64,000 nucleotides of DNA, taken from contig PTFA01000197.1 of assembly GCA_003342895.1 (NCBI GenBank), positions 887,637-951,636 of the forward strand, read 5' to 3'. The DNA is from Casuarius casuarius (taxonomy: Eukaryota; Chordata; Aves; Casuariiformes; Casuariidae). Shown piece by piece: positions 58,861 to 64,000 of this stretch. The notes beneath the pieces were generated by a model, which did not search any database, was not told the DNA's origin, and saw nothing but the letters and a program-made list of their open reading frames with translations. The position numbers and the translations under genes are program-made. The first letter of the stretch is position 1, and every line of letters begins with the position of its first letter.

Positions 58861-61800
58861 CTTTTTAAAATGAGTTATATGATAATAAAAATGCATTTCT
58901 ATAACTGTTCCTTAGCTAAAGTTGTAATCAATTAAAGCTCTGTGTCATCGACTGGAGTTTATATATATATATTCCTTTGTATTCCCATTCATTCCTTATT
59001 AGATGAACCCTGTAGCATCCCAGAAATATTGATGGAGGTGGAATCCAGCTGTTTAAGACTGCTTGCAGAATTTGAAAGATAATACTGCTCTTCTTTGTAC
59101 TTTGATCACATTTTGAAGCCATGAACCAAAAGCTTATTTTTGGTTTTGTAGGTTCTAAACTTTCATTTTCAGTTGGAACAAAACATTCAAACACATCAAA
59201 TAGAGCAGGTATTTGACATCTCTAGCCATGGGACTCTCCCTAAATTCCTTACAGGACTTACTTAAATGATGAATTATACTAGCATCTATTTATACATGTT
59301 TTTAGAAAAATTTAGCGTTAGTAAGAGATGTGACTTTTGAGAAGATCCAGTGTATTCTTTAAATAAAGAGAACTTTAGCTTTAATTCATACTTACATATT
59401 GTATTGTGCTTAATTGTTCCATGTTATATTATTTTTGTAATTCTCTATGACAGGTTATTTGAAATAATCTGTAAAATAAGTAATGCCCTTTAAAATATTT
59501 TTTCAGGTAGACTTGTAAGAACCTGGGACTTAAGTTATTTTGATAAGGAAATACACTATGGGATAGTTTGTAACAGTTCTCAGATACAGCTAAATCTAAA
59601 TGAAAAATGGGATAGTACCCATGATATTTTCTCTGAACTGCACTTTCATGATTCTAGGGATGATATTCTTTAGCTGGAGTCCTCAAACCACACTTAAAGC
59701 TGGCCTTTAACTAGGGAGGAATGATGAGCCTCAGACTCTGCTATCTGTTCCTTGATTACAGTAAGCAACTTTCAAGTGGTCAGCTCTGTGAAAAGCCATA
59801 CACGATAATGCAAAGTATTATGTTATATAATATGCAATAATGTATTTTAATAATACATATAATAGTATGTAGATGTTTTATGTCATGTAGAAAATAACCA
59901 TGCTTCAATTCTAAACGTTATACTGCCCTTCATAATACAATGGCTATAATTTTCCTCACTGATTGTCCTCCTAAAGATGATGAGATCATTATGCATGTCT
60001 ACTCTAAAGCTACTGGTAAGCATTTTCTTGCCTGTCATCAGTGGGTGTGCTTACAGGGTGAGGCCAGTGTATGTGATGAAACACAATGTCTTACCTTGCA
60101 GAGGTGGTGAATTAATTCATGTCGTATGAAGTACATGTATCTTTAAAAGTTAATCCACCTGTGATTGCTATCTCTGAGAAAACATTAGAAAAATTACATT
60201 ACAAAAACTGGCAAACAAGACCTTAAGCTACCTGTTACATTCCTGTCACTGCTGGTTGTCATAATATTTGTATTGTAAAAGTTCAATCTTACTTTTGTCT
60301 GATTTGTTCTTGGTATCACAAGTGCTGAATTTAGCCATTTAGTACAAACTGAGAAGAAATGGGCTGTTTTTCCCCACTATTTAAAGGCAGAAGAGCTCTT
60401 TTCAGGTCAGCAAAATAATTTCAGTGGCAAGATACACAAGGCTTTCCACTCAATTTAGCTAGTTATTCTAAAACAGGTCCTATTGGAGTGTCAGCTTTTC
60501 ATTTCTGCATATTCTCCTTCTCTAGCAAGTGTTTTCCTTTCTCATCTATCCATTAACATATCATGGTCCTTACAGGACTATCACAAAGTACTGCGAAAGT
60601 GTCACTGTTTTCCACTTACCTCTTCTTCCCTTTGCCCCCTCTCTGGAGCATTACTTGGCTTGCCCTACTTCACAGAAGTGAAAGTTTGTTCAGATTTGTA
60701 AAGTATGCTGAGATTTGCCTATGGAAGATTACAGATCAATATGACATGACATTAAGAAACAAATAAATCTCTTAAAACTGTGAGGAACGATTCAGATGAG
60801 TGCTCAAAATAAGCTAACTATGACTCTGTAATCACTTATCAATGTAAGGGGGAATTCTTTTAAGGCNAGAAAAATAACATTTGAAATACAACTGTCATAC
60901 ATAAAATATAGTTTGTTTTCACAAGCATTTCTGGCACATAGCAGCCACTCTGCCCTTAAAATTGTCACTACTATTGCTACACTTAATATTCTCAAAAATC
61001 TTTAAACTTTGTATGTCTTCTCAAAATACAACTTGGTAATGGGGGTGATAGGAAAACAGAGTTTAATAAAATTCCATTTGTATATTTAAATTATGTATGG
61101 AAAATCATTTTTCTCAAGTAATTTTTCAGATGCTATTTTTAATGCTGTGTAGTTCAAAAGCAGCTTTGTGTTGGATCTGCAAGCTCGGTATGTAGTTAAT
61201 TCTCAGTGATGAATATGTGCTTTGCTTTTCGAAGGCAATTTGGTTTGGAAATAAAATCATGGAAGTATGAAAATGCTGAACTGCACATGCAAAGTACATT
61301 TCTGACTATTCTGATCGTAAGCTTGTATGAATGCTAAAAATGTGGTAACTTGTTTATGCAATCACCCTCAGCTGTCTGCAATAATGTGTACTCATTTAGA
61401 TGTAGAACATTGTACACGTCAATGCTGTTTCCAAAGTGCTGAGAGATAGGCATTGAAAAAAATGGTTAGGAAATTGGAGCATTCCAGTTTTTGTGAAATC
61501 AGTCTGGAAGCCAAGGAGGATAAATAAATAAATAAATAAATTATTCCAAAGTCACAGTCAAATAATAGTCTGTATGTCTTTCCACTTCCTAGACTGTTGG
61601 TTTGCAATCTTTGTATATTAAATGAAATTCTCCTTTTTGGGAGGGCGAGCATTACTTGACAGTTGTTTCCTGAACAGTAACTCTACTTGGCTTTTTCTCT
61701 ATTAGAATATTTTATAAGTGAAGTAATTCTTTAATAATTATTAAAAATATTTCACTAACAACAGAGAACAGCACACTGGTGTGTGACCAAGCTATTCTGG

Positions 61801-62769
61801 CCTACAGTCTAACTGATTCCATTTTCATGAGCTCTGAGATAGTATTTGTCTTGTCCTAGGTCAGCACTTACAAGAGAAACCCTCAGTAAGAGAACATCTA
61901 TGGCACATTAGCTTTTGTATAGGTCAGAATTACTTCCAGACCCTTTTAGTTCATTAAATAGCATTACTGCTGCTTTTAGTTTGCCATTCAAGTTGAGAAT
62001 TCCATACAAAGCCAATCTTTCTTATTCATGTTACCGATGGGTGGGGCAGCTCCTTAAAATTGTGATTCATACACATTTGTGATTTTTTTAAAAATACTAT
62101 TGGAAGAAAAAAACAGCAGACAAGAATACAGAGATAAGACAACAACCTGACTCCAAACTTTCAGACAGACTGGTAATCTTAGGCTGCCTCCAGGGGTGCT
62201 GGCCTGATGGAACAGGCTTTTCATTGGAGATAAATTTCCCATTCAGGCAAGTATCTTAAAGAAACACTGCAAATAAGAAAAAAGTATCAGGCAAGTACCC
62301 AGAGCACATAGTCCCTCTCAGTCTCTGTAAATAACTGTGTGTTTTTACACTGTGAAATGAGCACATACGAGTTCGAAAACAGTTAGCTTTATGGAAATCT
62401 ATTCTTTCTGTAGGCAGCTCAGCTTAAGTTTTTAGCATCATTGTTAATCACAATAAACATGTTACAGGCAGGTGCTCCTCACTTTAAGTTTCTTCGCCAG
62501 TCAGTTCACTGAAAGAGCTTTTTTTTAATGTTACTGGGAACTCCTCTACAAAATCTTTTCTGATGTATTTCTTCTTGCTATTCATTATATCTACACAAAA
62601 ATCCTAGGATCTTAACTAAAAGGTTATTTTCTCTAGTAATCTACTTGTCTTTTTAATCATCTTGTGACCACTTAGACGGTACCTCTTTTTACCTCTGTTC
62701 CTTCCTTCTGCTTAGAAAATAAAGGGTACACCTGTAAGAGAGAATTTTCTGGTGTTTTTAGATCTCAAA
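58861..62769. other. intergenic, no gene recognised
   Basis: AT-rich sequence with one undetermined base (N at 60867) and an (AAAT)n tract at about 61520-61541. No exon of the usual vertebrate neighbour UBN2 could be recognised. Confidence 0.6.
61520..61541 (+). repeat. (ATAA)n microsatellite
   Basis: About five perfect tetranucleotide units, ATAAATAAATAAATAAATAA. Confidence 0.9.
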
Positions 62770-62985
62770 CTAATCCTCACTGCTTAGCTGAAAAAACATT
62801 TCAGTTGCTGAGATTCCCAAATTAATTCCAGTTAAGTCAGAGAGCCCACACACTACCTCAGCTAGAATTGTAGCTATTGGAGAAGTTAAAATAACTTGTT
62901 TTTCAGCCTCAGCTGAGTTCACTCTTAACATTAGCAAAGCTTGAAGACAGAAGTCCCATACTTGTTCTAGCAAGAAATCTTGACA
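62770..62985 (-). CDS. candidate coding fragment, unidentified
   Basis: A minus-strand frame of about 70 residues ends in TAG at 62770. The composition looks protein-like and helical (FLLEQVWDFCLQALLMLRVN, later ATILAEVVCGLSDLTGINLG). Codon use is mixed rather than AT-driven. The upstream edge has a pyrimidine-rich run ending in AAG (a weak acceptor), and no partner exon could be joined in phase. It may be a terminal exon of an unknown minus-strand gene, a decayed retrocopy, or chance. Confidence 0.2.
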   Translation of the reverse strand, partial: CQDFLLEQVWDFCLQALLMLRVNSAEAEKQVILTSPIATILAEVVCGLSDLTGINLGISATEMFFQLSSED

Positions 62986-64000
62986 GCAGAAGCAAAAACA
63001 GTTACTAACAATTAAGTAAAAAAAGGTAACCAGAATAGTGCTCTTATCTTGATATTTAGACTTGGCTACTGTTATCTGAGAGAACGAATTACCAGCATTT
63101 TCCTTCCTAAATGCACCCTCTTAGAGCTGATGTTTAATGTGAGCTTGAAGACTTAAAACCTCACCTCCTCTCCAGGACCAAAGGCTGTTCCCAGCACAGC
63201 TTCTTTCAGCATCTTGCTCTTCCTTGTCCAAGGTGCAGTTCTTCTTTCCATTCTCTCTTACCCATTTTTTCTCCTAATCTGGCTCATGTACTATTCCATG
63301 TAAATGCAGTATTTGAAGCTATACCTTTTCTCTGCAGTTCCTCTAATTTTACGATCTTACTCTGGCTTTTTGATTAGCTTAGTTTAATTTTAAAGAATTT
63401 AAATGAGTTTAATTTTAAAGAATGTTACAGCATTCTGTTGATCATAAAAAACACTAATTATACAAATTTGTGTCAGTTTTAGTTTCTGAGTCCTCACTGA
63501 AAAACTTTGTGTTAACAGTACAGATGACAGATTTGGGATTTCAAATGTTTTATCCAAGTCCATCCCCATACCTTTGACTGGTTGTAGAACTCACATTATC
63601 ATGACACATGCTTCTGTAAATTCCTTTTTTTTTCTAAGTTGAAGACTTGTCCTGGTTTCTAGCTTATCTTACATGGGAGATAAAAGCCAATGTTCTATTT
63701 TTGTCTACTACCTACTAGTGGCGGTAGCCTGGCACGCAACATGATATTGCAACACCATTCCTGATTTCAAGAAGAGAACAAAAGATGTGGCCATATCCAC
63801 TTCCAAGCTAAAATACATTTTCAGTGTGGCCTCTTACTATAGTAGTGGTAACTAGCTTTTGCATTAAAATTGTTATTACTTTAAAAACTTCTTGTGGTCA
63901 TTGAAAACTTGATCTTTTGAATGGGTGGGTTCAAAGCTTCTCTTAAAGTTCTTGAAATGAGTCCAGTGGCTCACAGGTTCAAATTTCCTTCTCTAAGAAG
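62986..64000. other. intergenic, no gene recognised
   Basis: AT-rich sequence with a 17-bp direct duplication (63382-63423). A short exon-like segment on the minus strand near 63155-63230 ends in a good donor but has no supported frame. Confidence 0.55.
63382..63423 (+). repeat. 17-bp direct duplication, period 25
   Basis: GTTTAATTTTAAAGAAT occurs at 63382-63398 and at 63407-63423. Confidence 0.9.

Noticed and set aside
54500..64000. Expected downstream neighbour UBN2
   Set aside because: No exon resembling it was recognised on the plus strand; it probably lies beyond the window.
1..64000. tRNA, rRNA, snoRNA, microRNA genes and CRISPR arrays
   Set aside because: None was recognised by eye; hairpins in AT-rich introns are too common to call microRNAs without a covariance or expression search.

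Overview
This window is vertebrate nuclear DNA, almost certainly from a bird. It has a single large split gene with long AT-rich introns, a CpG-island promoter, and CR1 LINEs. The youngest CR1 copy ends in the 8-bp terminal repeat typical of avian CR1. The 3' end style of that copy suggests a non-galliform bird, but this is inference. There are no bacterial or phage features, tRNA or rRNA genes, or CRISPR arrays.

The only gene I can assign with certainty is TTC26/IFT56, an intraflagellar-transport complex B subunit, on the + strand. I could place all 18 coding exons by hand (4107-54499). Every junction is GT-AG, every reading phase closes, and the product is 554 residues, which I recall as the length of the human protein. 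Coding exon 1 contributes only the start codon; exon 2 starts with a second ATG, giving an MM- N-terminus as in human. The promoter is a CpG island with a near-perfect X-box (RFX site) 41 bp upstream of the ATG, as expected for a ciliary gene. It also has two YY1-type cores and a G-quadruplex motif in the 116-nt first intron.

Layout: 1-1550 is an AT-rich flank with one weak candidate 3'-terminal exon of an upstream gene. About 1980-3480 is a decayed LTR-retrotransposon LTR and leader with degenerate internal repeats. About 3690-4540 is the CpG island. 4107-54499 is TTC26. 54500-64000 is 3' UTR and intergenic sequence with another decayed LINE.

Inside the introns I see: a nearly full-length but mutated CR1 LINE (minus strand, intron 10); an old CR1/L3-like fragment (plus, intron 12); an old L2-like LINE (minus, intron 13) with a small possible relative in intron 4; a CR1 3' end fragment (plus, intron 13); another old CR1/L3 fragment (minus, intron 15); and a third beyond the gene (minus, 57.8-58.9 kb). 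A 230-bp TA/CA microsatellite lies 250 bp before the last exon.

I found no undescribed multi-gene system. The points most worth a second look are the cilia-type promoter beside an LTR remnant, the start codon split off as its own exon, the tandemly repeated splice donor after exon 3, a possible alternative last exon, and two orphan exon-like segments at the window edges.
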